The notes beneath the pieces were generated by a model, which saw only the letters and a program-made list of their open reading frames with translations, was not told where the DNA came from and did no database searches. 64,000 nucleotides of DNA, taken from Mucilaginibacter sp. SMC90. GTDB taxonomy: Bacteria; Bacteroidota; Bacteroidia; Sphingobacteriales; Sphingobacteriaceae. Of the stretch, positions 1-8,085 are shown in pieces (position 1 is the first letter of the stretch; every line of letters begins with the position of its first letter). The stretch spans positions 6,634,001-6,698,000 of the forward strand of contig NZ_CP094527.1 of the NCBI RefSeq assembly GCF_022811725.1, given 5' to 3'. The position numbers were made by a program, and so were the translations under genes.

Positions 1-358
1 CGCGCCTGTCGGCCTTGGTAGGGCGACCTGTACCGCGGTCGCGTTTAAGTATCGGGGCGTGAAACATTGATTTAAACGCCTGAGTTTGCTCAACCGGGGT
101 TATATCTTCATAAAAATTTACAGCAGTTTTAGCATCCACCCGATTTTCGAGCAAGCCGGTTACCTTTACCTCCTTACGTTCAATGCCTTTTGCAACCTGG
201 TAAACATCACCAATTTTCACCTCGTACGATGGTTTGATATTTTTGCCATCCAGCTTAATACGTCCTGCTTTGCAAGCATCAGAGGCCAATGTACGGGTTT
301 TAAAAACGCGGATGGCCCACAGGTATTTATCTATTCTCAGTTTCTCTTTTTCGGCCAT
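1..358 (-). CDS. S4-domain RNA-binding protein, Hsp15/HslR-like (3' end outside window)
   Basis: The reverse strand reads open from an ATG at 358 for 119 codons to the left edge. Residues about 6-65 form an S4 RNA-binding domain, with 'RIDKYLWAIRVFKTRT' and 'ACKAGRIKLDGK' as its hallmarks. A basic 'KRDRGTGRPTKADRR' stretch near the edge is typical of the end of Hsp15-type proteins, so probably little is missing. In E. coli, Hsp15 binds 50S subunits that carry stuck nascent chains; a related role here is inference from the family. No Shine-Dalgarno sequence precedes the ATG, as is usual in this phylum. Confidence 0.85.
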   Translation of the reverse strand, partial: MAEKEKLRIDKYLWAIRVFKTRTLASDACKAGRIKLDGKNIKPSYEVKIGDVYQVAKGIERKEVKVTGLLENRVDAKTAVNFYEDITPVEQTQAFKSMFHAPILKRDRGTGRPTKADRR

Positions 359-445
359 ATTATTAAATTTCCTTTATACCTTGCAGCCAATCTATTGACT
401 AATTATCTATCCTCTACGTATAAATATCAGAGCCAGTTTACGGCG

Positions 446-473
446 TAGGCGCTACACTAAAAAGCAAGCGCCT
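446..473. other. short intergenic hairpin
   Basis: The gap 359-594 holds an inverted repeat, AGGCGCT and AGCGCCT, around a 12-13 base loop. It lies downstream of the small membrane protein gene and upstream of the S4 gene on the - strand. No T-run follows on that strand, so it is not a clear terminator. I see nothing else supportable in this gap. Confidence 0.3.
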
Positions 474-594
474 CAATCCAGCTGTTATCGCGTAATAGCA
501 CAAGGTATCAAATTTCAAATCTACAGCTTTTAGTACAGCTTCGCCATAGCTTACTTTAACAATAAACATTCAGCTAACGATATAATCGTAAAAC

Positions 595-789
595 TTATTT
601 GGACAGATCTCTTTTTTTAAACTTACGATAAAGGTATTCGGCATAACCAACGCTAACGTAATCAGGAAATTTCCAGTTGGGATAATAGCGTTTTTTGATG
701 TATTTAAGCGTACCAAAAAACAAAACGCCTAAAATAAGCAGCAATGCCAGGCCAAGTAAAATAATGGCAGATAGTACAAATGGGGTCAT
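595..789 (-). CDS. small single-pass membrane protein, function unknown
   Basis: A 64-residue protein. Residues about 4-28 are a strongly hydrophobic helix (FVLSAIILLGLALLLILGVL), followed by a positively charged segment with several aromatic residues (KYIKKRYYPNWKFPDY) and a Lys/Arg-rich end. The charge pattern predicts the C-terminus in the cytoplasm. The start ATG at 789 is the first in frame. I do not recognise a family. It stands alone on the - strand, with gaps of more than 200 bases on both sides. A real gene is likely because the composition is protein-like and the hydrophobic helix is clean, but the short length limits certainty. Confidence 0.55.
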   Translation of the reverse strand: MTPFVLSAIILLGLALLLILGVLFFGTLKYIKKRYYPNWKFPDYVSVGYAEYLYRKFKKRDLSK

Positions 790-1346
790 ACTTTTGGGGG
801 AATGGGGGATTAAAGTGATAAATTAAAGGCAAAAATTCACTAAGTCAATATCTTATTACTTAAAGAAAACACTTATACGCTAAATAACACCGTGATGTTC
901 GCCGCGTCGATAATTTATCTGCCTTAAAATGAGGTACCGTTAAAAAAGTAAAGCCTCCCCGACACTCGCTGTCCGGAAGGCTTTTGACACCTAATTAGTT
1001 TAAACGTTGGTTTTCGTTTATATAAAATTAAAGCTTCCTTAACGTCTTTTTATATACTGTTAACTGATTGTCCGCATATTGTATACATGTGTGAAAATCA
1101 AGGCGCTGAAAATCAAAACACTATACGCAACATATCAATTATACTCACATATTTTCCCGGTGTGTTGCTAATGCAGTGTTAAAATCAAAACCACCCCAAA
1201 TCAAAATTGAATTTATAAACAGCAATTGCTTCGGGATCCGCGTTGAAAATCCCCGCGTTTATCGTCGGCCATCGTCAGATACATCTTTTAAAATCAACTA
1301 TATTTCCTTAAAAATCCTTTAATTTGCCAAAAGTTTAATTTTACCA
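790..1346. other. 557-base intergenic region with an orphan terminator
   Basis: The gap between the small membrane gene and dapD holds a terminator-like hairpin (listed separately at 940-985). To its right are about 360 AT-rich bases in which I find no convincing reading frame. I looked for core motifs of RNase P RNA, SRP RNA and tmRNA and found none. The dapD promoter must lie at the right end; TATATTTC at 1299-1306 is one mismatch from the Bacteroidota -7 element. Confidence 0.4.
940..985 (-). terminator. rho-independent terminator-like hairpin with no obvious gene
   Basis: A 15-bp stem with two mismatches (AAAGCCTCCCCGACA against TGTCCGGAAGGCTTT) closes a 5-base loop at 950-984. On the - strand it is followed by ACTTTTTT, so it would stop transcripts coming from the right. 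On the + strand only four Ts follow. The flanking genes are transcribed away from it, so the transcript it would serve is unidentified. Confidence 0.55.
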
Positions 1347-2162
1347 ATGCAAGATCTTAAAAAACTGATTGAAGAGGCCTGGGAAGACAGGAACCTGCTT
1401 AACTACAATGAATATACCAACGCCATTGAAACCGTTATTGATAGGTTAGACAAAGGCGAGATCCGTGTAGCTGAACCTATTGGTACACGCTGGCATGTAA
1501 ATGAGTGGATAAAAAAGGCGGTTGTTTTGTATTTCCCTACCAGGCATATGGAAGAAATTAAAACCGGTCCTTTTGTATTTCATGATAAAATGAAACTCAA
1601 AACCGATTACAAACAAACCGGCGTTCGTGTAGTACCTCATGGTATTGCCCGTTACGGTGCTCACCTTGCAAAAGGCGTTATCATGATGCCATCGTACGTA
1701 AACATTGGCGCTTATGTTGATGAAGGTACCATGGTTGATACCTGGGCTACTGTTGGTTCATGCGCGCAAATTGGCAAACACGTACACTTGAGTGGTGGTG
1801 TTGGTATTGGCGGTGTGTTAGAGCCTTTACAGGCTGCACCGGTTATTATTGAAGATAACTGCTTTATCGGTTCACGTGCTATTGTTGTTGAAGGCGTACA
1901 TGTTGAGCATGAGGCGGTATTAGGTGCAAATGTTGTATTAACAGCATCAACCAAAATTATCGACGTAACCCACAGCACACCGATTGAATATAAAGGCCGT
2001 GTACCCGCCCGTTCGGTAGTGATCCCGGGCTCATATACCAAAAAATTTGCTGCCGGCGAATACCAGGTGCCTTGTGCCCTGATCATCGGCACCCGTAAGG
2101 AATCGACAGATAAAAAAACATCATTGAATGATGCCCTGCGTGAAAATAACGTAGCGGTATAA
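1347..2162 (+). CDS. dapD: 2,3,4,5-tetrahydropyridine-2,6-dicarboxylate N-succinyltransferase (DapD)
   Basis: A 271-residue enzyme of lysine and meso-diaminopimelate synthesis. It transfers succinyl from succinyl-CoA to tetrahydrodipicolinate in the cytoplasm. The N-terminal third is helical. From about residue 105 onward the sequence shows left-handed beta-helix hexapeptide repeats (for example 'GVIMMPSYVNIGAYVDEGTM' and 'IGKHVHLSGGVGIGG'). These are the transferase core, and the family is trimeric. Full length for the family. The ATG is at 1347, preceded by an AT-rich leader. The downstream gap carries a heptamer inverted repeat before a glycosyltransferase gene, so the two may not share a transcript. 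Confidence 0.96.
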   Translation: MQDLKKLIEEAWEDRNLLNYNEYTNAIETVIDRLDKGEIRVAEPIGTRWHVNEWIKKAVVLYFPTRHMEEIKTGPFVFHDKMKLKTDYKQTGVRVVPHGIARYGAHLAKGVIMMPSYVNIGAYVDEGTMVDTWATVGSCAQIGKHVHLSGGVGIGGVLEPLQAAPVIIEDNCFIGSRAIVVEGVHVEHEAVLGANVVLTASTKIIDVTHSTPIEYKGRVPARSVVIPGSYTKKFAAGEYQVPCALIIGTRKESTDKKTSLNDALRENNVAV

Positions 2163-2255
2163 TTTAGATGTGAGACTTGAGATATGAGATTTGAGATAAT
2201 GCTTTATATGCATTTTTATAATCTCATATCTCATATCTAACATCTCATATCTAAA
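2163..2255. repeat. heptanucleotide-unit inverted repeat, TGAGATA family
   Basis: The left arm (2163-2197) is tandem 7-bp units close to TGAGATA/TGAGATT. The right arm (2221-2255) is the inverse, ATCTCAT units. The arms are about 35 bases each with a 23-base AT-rich spacer, and pair with only a few mismatches. A transcript would fold into a long hairpin ending just 3 bases before the next gene's ATG. The same unit recurs upstream of rpoB (50271-50383). Confidence 0.85.
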
Positions 2256-2258
2256 AAC

Positions 2259-3383
2259 ATGAAGATAGGATACGATGCTAAACGGGCTTTTTACAATAAT
2301 ACCGGCTTAGGTAATTACAGCCGCTGGTTAATTAAAGGCATAGCATCACTCAATCCGGTTAACGCTTTATATTTATATACGCCAAAGGCAAAAGCCAATC
2401 CCAGGCTTAATTTTATTGGCGATTATCCCAACATCCACACTGTTACCCCAAAAAGCAAATGGTTTACGTCATGGTGGCGCAGCCGGGGGATTGTTAACAA
2501 TTTAAAACGCGATGGTATTGAACTGTATCATGGTTTAAGTCACGAGCTTCCTTCAGGTATAGAACAAACCGGGATCAAGTCGGTAGTTACCGTGCATGAC
2601 CTTATCTTTATGCGCTCCCCCAAACAGTTTGGGCCGGTAAACTATCGCATCTATTTAGCCAAGATAAAGCACGCCTGCCGGGTTGCCGATAGCATCATCG
2701 CCATAAGCCAAAAAACAAAAGACGATCTGGTTGAGCTGCTTGGCATCGATCCTAATAAAATCGAAGTTATATACCAGGGATGTGATCCTTCGTTTGCAAT
2801 TGAACAAACTGCTCCGCAAAAATCGGCAGTAAAAGAAAAATACAGCCTGCCCAATAGCTTTATACTGAGCGTTGGCACTATTGAAGAACGTAAAAACCTG
2901 CTGCTAACCGTTAAAGCTTTAAAAAAGGCTGATGATATAAAACTTGTTGTGGTTGGTAAAGAAACCAAATACACAGAACAGGTTAAAGCTTATTTAACGG
3001 CCAATAATTTAAACCACCGGGTAATGTTTTTAAAAGACGTTACCTTTGCAGAGTTACCTGCTGTTTACCAGCTGGCATCGGTATTTGTTTATCCATCCCG
3101 ATACGAAGGCTTCGGCATCCCCGTATTGGAAGCCTTAAACTCCGGCACCCCGGTTATAGCGGCAACAGGCTCATGCCTTGAGGAAGCCGGCGGGCCCGGC
3201 AGTCTTTATGTTAACCCGGATGATGATGCCGGTCTTGCAGAAAAACTGAACAGGGTGCTTAGTGACGATGGCTTAAGGCAAACCATGATAACTAAAGGCC
3301 GCGCTTATGCAGCCAATTTTACTGATGATAAACTAAGCCGGCAGTTAATGCGGCATTACCAAAATATTTTGAACCATGCTTAG
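2259..3383 (+). CDS. GT4-family glycosyltransferase
   Basis: A 374-residue GT-B glycosyltransferase, group 1. The N-terminal domain opens with 'YDAKRAFYNNTGLGNYSRWL', the donor-side glycine loop of this family. The C-terminal domain has 'SVGTIEERKNL' and the E-x7-E signature in 'YEGFGIPVLEALNSGTPVI' (about residues 283-301), which contacts the sugar nucleotide. Donor and acceptor cannot be read from the sequence. The stop overlaps the next gene (sua5-like) by 8 bases, so the pair is translationally coupled. It is far from the polysaccharide locus and may serve another glycoconjugate. Confidence 0.9.
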   Translation: MKIGYDAKRAFYNNTGLGNYSRWLIKGIASLNPVNALYLYTPKAKANPRLNFIGDYPNIHTVTPKSKWFTSWWRSRGIVNNLKRDGIELYHGLSHELPSGIEQTGIKSVVTVHDLIFMRSPKQFGPVNYRIYLAKIKHACRVADSIIAISQKTKDDLVELLGIDPNKIEVIYQGCDPSFAIEQTAPQKSAVKEKYSLPNSFILSVGTIEERKNLLLTVKALKKADDIKLVVVGKETKYTEQVKAYLTANNLNHRVMFLKDVTFAELPAVYQLASVFVYPSRYEGFGIPVLEALNSGTPVIAATGSCLEEAGGPGSLYVNPDDDAGLAEKLNRVLSDDGLRQTMITKGRAYAANFTDDKLSRQLMRHYQNILNHA

Positions 3384-3945
3384 AGACGAAGTAGCCAAAG
3401 CTTTAAAAATTGTACAGGACGGCGGCATTATCCTTTACCCTACCGATACCATTTGGGGTATAGGCTGCGACGCCACCAATACCGAAGCCATTCAAAAGAT
3501 CTATCGCCTTAAACAGCGCGATGAGGCTAAAAGTATGATCATTTTGCTGGATACCGAAAACAAGCTGGAAAGCTATATTACCGAAGTAAACCCGCTTGCC
3601 TTTGAACTAATTGAATATGCCGAAAACCCGTTAACGCTGGTAATGCCCGGCGCTAAAAACATCTCGCCGGCTTTAATTGCAGCCGATGGCAGCGTAGGGA
3701 TCAGGGTTGTAAAAGACACCCCTTTTTGCCAACAATTAATCCAGCGTTTGCGCAAACCGCTGGTGTCAACTTCGGCCAATATCAGCGGCAAGCCATCGCC
3801 CCAGTATTTTTCGCAGATTGACCAGGAAATTATTGATGGCGTTGATTATGTGGTTGACTTGGAACAGCATAGCAAAGAGATCAAAACGCCCTCAACTATT
3901 ATGAAGCTGGCACCTGATGGCAGGTTTGAGTTTTTGAGGCGGTAA
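3376..3945 (+). CDS. threonylcarbamoyl-AMP synthase (Sua5/YciO/YrdC family)
   Basis: A 189-residue YrdC-domain protein. The family makes L-threonylcarbamoyl-AMP from threonine, bicarbonate and ATP, the first step of the t6A modification at tRNA position 37. Visible hallmarks are 'GGIILYPTDTIWGIGCDA' near the N-terminus, 'KQRDEAKSMIIL', and 'KPLVSTSANISGKPSP', the nucleotide-binding signature. It has the short single-domain length (TsaC/YciO type) without the extra Sua5 C-terminal domain, so a YciO-like paralogue remains possible. The ATG lies inside the preceding glycosyltransferase gene (ATGCTTAG overlap). Confidence 0.88.
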   Translation: MLRDEVAKALKIVQDGGIILYPTDTIWGIGCDATNTEAIQKIYRLKQRDEAKSMIILLDTENKLESYITEVNPLAFELIEYAENPLTLVMPGAKNISPALIAADGSVGIRVVKDTPFCQQLIQRLRKPLVSTSANISGKPSPQYFSQIDQEIIDGVDYVVDLEQHSKEIKTPSTIMKLAPDGRFEFLRR

Positions 3946-4154
3946 TTGGGGCGGTAGCATAAACTACAGTCATATTTATTCGAGACCACTGACCTCCAAT
4001 AACGGGTATTTCAGAGCATGGGCACGTAATTGAACCATTAGGAAATACTGGACTGGACTTGGGCATTTACCTCAAAATCATATACTTTCGGGAATGTTCC
4101 GGTTCTGTATCAAAAATTTCAGGATGGAATTCTTCATTCAAGGCCCTTAGGACA

Positions 4155-4583
4155 ATGATCAAAACTATATTAGAAGAAATAAAAAGTAATTATAAGAACT
4201 TTCATGACGGTTTGGTTCTTGAAGTTAATTACCATCCTTCTAATAATGGATTCAAGCAAGGCAGTATTGCTATAGCTACAGTATTGTTGCAGGCTAAAAA
4301 CCATCAAACAGATAAGATTGAGAGGGTGAAAATCATCTTTGAAGAAGTCGTAAAGTTTAACTTCTTTGAAAGCCCCCAATTTTGCAGCTCGGTTATATTT
4401 GAGGCTTTTATTGGCACGATCGAGAACCTAATTGTCTTTGACTTTTTCGCACTACAGGTAGACGGACGTGATAAATTAGCTGAGGACCCAAAATCCAGCT
4501 TTGTTATTCACTGTAAAAAAATAAAGTTTGAAAAACAGCCTTCTGAAGGCCCCACGTTGTTCCTTCCGCCGTCCGAAGTTTAA
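4155..4583 (+). CDS. hypothetical protein, about 142 residues
   Basis: I do not recognise this gene. I chose the ATG at 4155: the frame is open upstream to 4059, but only a TTG is available there and the upstream stretch reads unlike a folded domain. The protein begins 'MIKTILEEIKSNYKN' and alternates beta-like segments (DGLVLEVNYH, SIAIATVLLQA, ERVKIIFEEVVKFNFFE). It ends with a polar segment and 'LFLPPSEV'. There are no membrane segments or signal peptide. The organisation suggests a small alpha/beta immunity-like or accessory protein, but that is only an impression. It is AT-richer than its neighbours and stands alone between sua5 and cca, consistent with acquired DNA. Confidence 0.6.
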   Translation: MIKTILEEIKSNYKNFHDGLVLEVNYHPSNNGFKQGSIAIATVLLQAKNHQTDKIERVKIIFEEVVKFNFFESPQFCSSVIFEAFIGTIENLIVFDFFALQVDGRDKLAEDPKSSFVIHCKKIKFEKQPSEGPTLFLPPSEV

Positions 4584-4696
4584 ACTATGTCTGTAGTCTG
4601 TGATTAAAGGATTACGTTAGCACCATTTCACCGTCCATTTTTACTGCACACAATCCCACGATTTTCAATTTACAAGGCATAGTTTCTAATTAATCT

Positions 4697-4704
4697 TACC
4701 TTTG
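4697..4704 (+). promoter_or_regulatory. Bacteroidota -7 promoter element upstream of cca
   Basis: TACCTTTG matches the TAnnTTTG -7 element used by the Bacteroidota primary sigma factor. It lies 31 bases before the cca ATG, leaving a short leader of about 25 bases. A clear -33 TTG is not obvious. Confidence 0.5.
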
Positions 4705-4735
4705 TACCCTTATTAGCGTTTTCAGTACATAATTT

Positions 4736-6148
4736 ATGCATCAATACCTGCAGCACCCCGTATTTTCTGTTATATCCCGCCTTGCGGGCGAACAAAATGT
4801 ACAGGCTTATGCCATTGGTGGTTTTGTGCGTGATATTTTCCTGAACCGCCCGTCTAAGGATATCGACATTGTAATTATTGGCAATGGCATTGCCTTTGCC
4901 GAAACGGTAGCAGCTAATCTTAAAGTTAAACTGGCGGTTTATAAAAACTTCGGCACGGCATCACTTAAATACCGCGACCTGGAAGTTGAATTTGTTGGTG
5001 CCCGTAAAGAATCATACCGCCGCGATTCGCGCAAGCCTATTGTGGAGAACGGTACTTTAGAAGACGACCAGAAACGCCGCGATTTTACCATCAACGCACT
5101 GGCTATTTCGCTGCATCCGGATACTTTTGGTGAGTTGCTTGATCCTTTCAACGGCATCACAGATCTGGAAAATAAACTGATCCGCACGCCGCTTAATCCC
5201 AATGAAACATTTTCTGACGATCCGCTGCGCATGATGCGGGCCATCAGGTTTGCTACACAACTTAACTTCAGGATAGATGATATTGCCGTTGAGGCTATTA
5301 AAACCACTGCCGAAAGGATCAGTATTATATCGCAGGAGCGTATCACTGACGAGCTGAACAAGATCATCCTCTCGCCGGTCCCATCAATCGGGTTTAAATA
5401 CTTGTTTGATACCGGGCTGCTGCATAAGATCTTCCCGCAGATGGTAGCGCTTTACGGAGTTGACTATGTAGATGGCAAAGGCCATAAAGATAACTTTTAT
5501 CATACCTTGCAGGTGCTTGATAATATTTGTGAAACCACCGATGATCTTTGGCTGCGCTGGGCCGCTATATTACACGATATAGCCAAGCCGGCCACCAAGC
5601 GTTTCGAGCCAGGCCACGGCTGGACCTTTCACGGCCATGAAGACCGCGGGGCACGCATGGTGCCCAAGATCTTTGCACAGCTTAAACTGCCGCTTAATGA
5701 AAAAATGAAGCAGGTTCAAAAACTGGTGCAACTGCATTTAAGGCCTATAGTGCTTTCACAATCCATAGTTACCGACTCGGCAGTACGGCGTTTGCTTTTT
5801 GATGCAGGAGATGACATTGAGGCACTGATGCTGTTGTGTAAAGCAGACATCACCACCAAAAATGAATATAAGGTTAAAAAGTATCGTAACAATTTTGAAC
5901 TCGTTCAACAAAAATTAAAAGATGTTGAAGAGCGCGATAGCATCCGCAACTGGCAACCGCCGGTTACAGGCAACGATATCATGACTATGTTTGGTATAAA
6001 AGAAGGCCGCGAAGTAGGAATAATCAAAAATCAGATCCGTGAGGCTATCCTGGAAGGCGAGATTCCCAACAATCGCGATGCCGCATTAAACTTCACAATT
6101 AGCAAAGGGCTGGAAATTGGCTTAAAAGTTGTGACTAATCCAAATTAA
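4736..6148 (+). CDS. cca: CCA tRNA nucleotidyltransferase / poly(A) polymerase family with HD domain
   Basis: A 470-residue class II nucleotidyltransferase. The N-terminal catalytic domain shows 'AIGGFVRDIFL' and the metal-binding acidic pair in 'KDIDIVIIG' (about residues 41-50). Next come 'RRDFTINALA' and the neck region 'DDPLRMMRAIRFA', which read template-free CCA specificity in this family. A C-terminal HD phosphohydrolase domain carries 'AAILHDIAKP' (about 279-288) and 'HGHEDRGARM'. It adds or repairs the 3' CCA of tRNAs; some relatives are poly(A) polymerases, which sequence alone cannot rule out. The ATG at 4736 follows a good -7 element. Confidence 0.93.
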   Translation: MHQYLQHPVFSVISRLAGEQNVQAYAIGGFVRDIFLNRPSKDIDIVIIGNGIAFAETVAANLKVKLAVYKNFGTASLKYRDLEVEFVGARKESYRRDSRKPIVENGTLEDDQKRRDFTINALAISLHPDTFGELLDPFNGITDLENKLIRTPLNPNETFSDDPLRMMRAIRFATQLNFRIDDIAVEAIKTTAERISIISQERITDELNKIILSPVPSIGFKYLFDTGLLHKIFPQMVALYGVDYVDGKGHKDNFYHTLQVLDNICETTDDLWLRWAAILHDIAKPATKRFEPGHGWTFHGHEDRGARMVPKIFAQLKLPLNEKMKQVQKLVQLHLRPIVLSQSIVTDSAVRRLLFDAGDDIEALMLLCKADITTKNEYKVKKYRNNFELVQQKLKDVEERDSIRNWQPPVTGNDIMTMFGIKEGREVGIIKNQIREAILEGEIPNNRDAALNFTISKGLEIGLKVVTNPN

Positions 6149-6161
6149 ATTAAAACATTAT

Positions 6162-6169
6162 TATTTTTG
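6162..6169 (+). promoter_or_regulatory. candidate -7 promoter element upstream of the pRiA4b-ORF3-like gene
   Basis: TATTTTTG fits TAnnTTTG and lies 20 bases before the ATG at 6190, in the 41-base gap after cca. The region is T-rich, so a chance match is possible. Confidence 0.35.
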
Positions 6170-6189
6170 TCCAAAATCTACAATAAGCA

Positions 6190-6852
6190 ATGGCAGTATA
6201 CAGGTTCAGGGTTACTTTTGAAGACTACGATGACGTTACGAGAGAAATTGATGTAAAATCAAATCAAACTTTCGAAGATCTTCACCGCGCAATTCATCAG
6301 TCAACCGGTTATAATCCGGAATTTTCTTCATCATTTTATATCAGTAATGATCAGTGGACCAAAGGTGAAGAAATAACTTACCTGCCTAACCAAAGGCGTA
6401 TTGACCGCGGCGTTTCATTGATGAATAAAGTTAAGTTGTTAAGTTTCATTGATGATCCGCATCAAAAATTTTACTACACATTCAATTTCGACCGTCCGTT
6501 TGATTTTCATGTTGAACTGATGAAGATCATTTTAGATGAAACACCAGGTACCACCTATCCTTCGGTTGTAAAATCAGTGGGTGAGGCCCCAAAACAATTT
6601 GGCAACTCGTTTAATCCTACCGTTTTACCGCCAACTACCGAAGACTTTGACTTCCTGAACGAAATGGCCTTTAATCCAGAGGATGCAGAAGATTTTTCGG
6701 AAGTCACTGACACTGATGAACTACCGGAAGAAAAACACGCAGGTGGAGGAGATGAAGAAGAAGAGGAAGATGAATTCGGCAACGAATTTAGCGACGATGA
6801 AGGCTTTGACGATGACGAAAGGCCAAGTCGTGGCAGTAGCGACGATTATTAA
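6190..6852 (+). CDS. plasmid pRiA4b ORF-3-like protein with long acidic tail
   Basis: A 220-residue protein. Residues 1-130 match the pRiA4b ORF-3 (IS1096 TnpR-like) fold: 'VYRFRVTFEDYDDVTREIDV', 'TFEDLHRAIHQSTGY' and 'HQKFYYTFNF'. The biochemical role of this family is not established. The last roughly 60 residues are almost entirely acidic with Gly/Ser, including a run of Asp/Glu around residues 188-196, suggesting a disordered, highly charged tail. It follows cca by 41 bases and ends at a strong terminator. I see no mobile element attached to this gene despite the family name. Confidence 0.8.
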   Translation: MAVYRFRVTFEDYDDVTREIDVKSNQTFEDLHRAIHQSTGYNPEFSSSFYISNDQWTKGEEITYLPNQRRIDRGVSLMNKVKLLSFIDDPHQKFYYTFNFDRPFDFHVELMKIILDETPGTTYPSVVKSVGEAPKQFGNSFNPTVLPPTTEDFDFLNEMAFNPEDAEDFSEVTDTDELPEEKHAGGGDEEEEEDEFGNEFSDDEGFDDDERPSRGSSDDY

Positions 6853-6857
6853 AAATA

Positions 6858-6892
6858 AAAAACGAGTATATAAATAATATACTCGTTTTTTA
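6858..6892 (+). terminator. rho-independent terminator after the pRiA4b-ORF3-like gene
   Basis: ACGAGTATAT pairs with ATATACTCGT across a short AAATA-type loop and is followed by TTTTTT. It begins a few bases after the stop at 6852. The mirror A-tract upstream makes it potentially bidirectional. Confidence 0.9.
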
Positions 6893-6957
6893 TGTCAGAT
6901 CATATCGCCCGCATTTTGCACTTTAAACAATTCACATAAAACTTACCCCCATTGTTA

Positions 6958-8046
6958 ATGAAAAACAAAAATTACTATGCCATTATTATGGCCGGCGGAA
7001 TTGGAAGCCGCTTTTGGCCGATAAGCCGTACATCGCATCCTAAACAGTTTATTGATATACTTGGTACCGGTAAAACCTTAATACAAAACACATACGAACG
7101 TTTTCTGAAAGTATGCCCCAAAGAAAATATATACATTGTTACCAATGAAAATTACACCAAACTTGTAAAACAGCAGCTGCCGGATATGGAGGATCAGCAG
7201 ATCCTTACCGAACCGGTAATGCGTAACACGGCACCTTGTGTTGCTTACGGCTGTTTTAAAATTGAAAGCCTTAACCCTGATGCCGCCATTGTAGTAGCCC
7301 CTTCCGATCAGCAGATCCTGGACGAAGATGCTTTTGTTGCTGCCATTGAAAAATCATTGCAAACCGCTGCCGCTAACGATTACCTGATTACGCTGGGTAT
7401 TAAACCATCAAGGCCTGATACCGGTTATGGATATATCCAGTATACCGATAACATTATCAACGACGAGTTTCATAAAGTAAAAACTTTCACCGAAAAGCCC
7501 ACCCTTGAGATAGCAAAAACGTTTATTCAAAGCGGTGACTTTTTGTGGAACGCGGGCATTTTTGTTTGGTCGGCCAAAACTATTGTTAAGGCGTTTGGAC
7601 AGTACCTGCCCGAGATGCACGAGATTTTTGCCGATGCAAAGTCGGTTTATAACTCAGACAATGAAAAGCCCCACGTCCATAATGTGTACCAGCAATGCGT
7701 TAACATCTCGATAGATTATGGCATTATGGAAAAAGCTGATAACGTGTATGTTTTACCATCAGATTTTGGATGGAGCGATTTGGGCACCTGGGCATCAATA
7801 TATGACCTGGCCGAAAAAGATTATGTAGGTAATGCTGTGATCCCGGCCGAAAAGGTAATCATGTACGATTCATCAAACTGTATGGTAAACGTACCGGGCG
7901 AAAAACTGGTAATACTACAGGGCCTGCATGATTATATTGTAGTAGAATCAAATAACTCACTGCTTATTTGCCCACGAGATCAGGAGCAAAATATCAAACA
8001 GGTTGTGGCTGATGTGAAAAGTAAATTTGGAACGGTATATATATAA
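6958..8046 (+). CDS. mannose-1-phosphate guanylyltransferase
   Basis: A 362-residue nucleotidyltransferase making GDP-mannose from mannose-1-phosphate and GTP. The N-terminus carries the pyrophosphorylase signature 'MAGGIGSRFWPISR', with 'VAPSDQQI' and 'FTEKPTLEIA' further in. There is no C-terminal phosphomannose isomerase domain, unlike the long bifunctional ManC form. I chose the ATG at 6958, not the upstream TTG at 6952, because it places the signature at the usual distance from the N-terminus. GDP-mannose is the substrate of the gmd/fcl fucose pathway 10 kb away, so this gene plausibly feeds the polysaccharide locus although it lies outside it. Confidence 0.92.
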   Translation: MKNKNYYAIIMAGGIGSRFWPISRTSHPKQFIDILGTGKTLIQNTYERFLKVCPKENIYIVTNENYTKLVKQQLPDMEDQQILTEPVMRNTAPCVAYGCFKIESLNPDAAIVVAPSDQQILDEDAFVAAIEKSLQTAAANDYLITLGIKPSRPDTGYGYIQYTDNIINDEFHKVKTFTEKPTLEIAKTFIQSGDFLWNAGIFVWSAKTIVKAFGQYLPEMHEIFADAKSVYNSDNEKPHVHNVYQQCVNISIDYGIMEKADNVYVLPSDFGWSDLGTWASIYDLAEKDYVGNAVIPAEKVIMYDSSNCMVNVPGEKLVILQGLHDYIVVESNNSLLICPRDQEQNIKQVVADVKSKFGTVYI

Positions 8047-8085
8047 ACTGATACCTTTTAATATTAATATAAATAAGCTGGGCCA

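Noticed and set aside
86-448. 120-codon + strand open frame.
   Set aside because: It is antisense to the S4-domain protein, whose domain signatures are clear.
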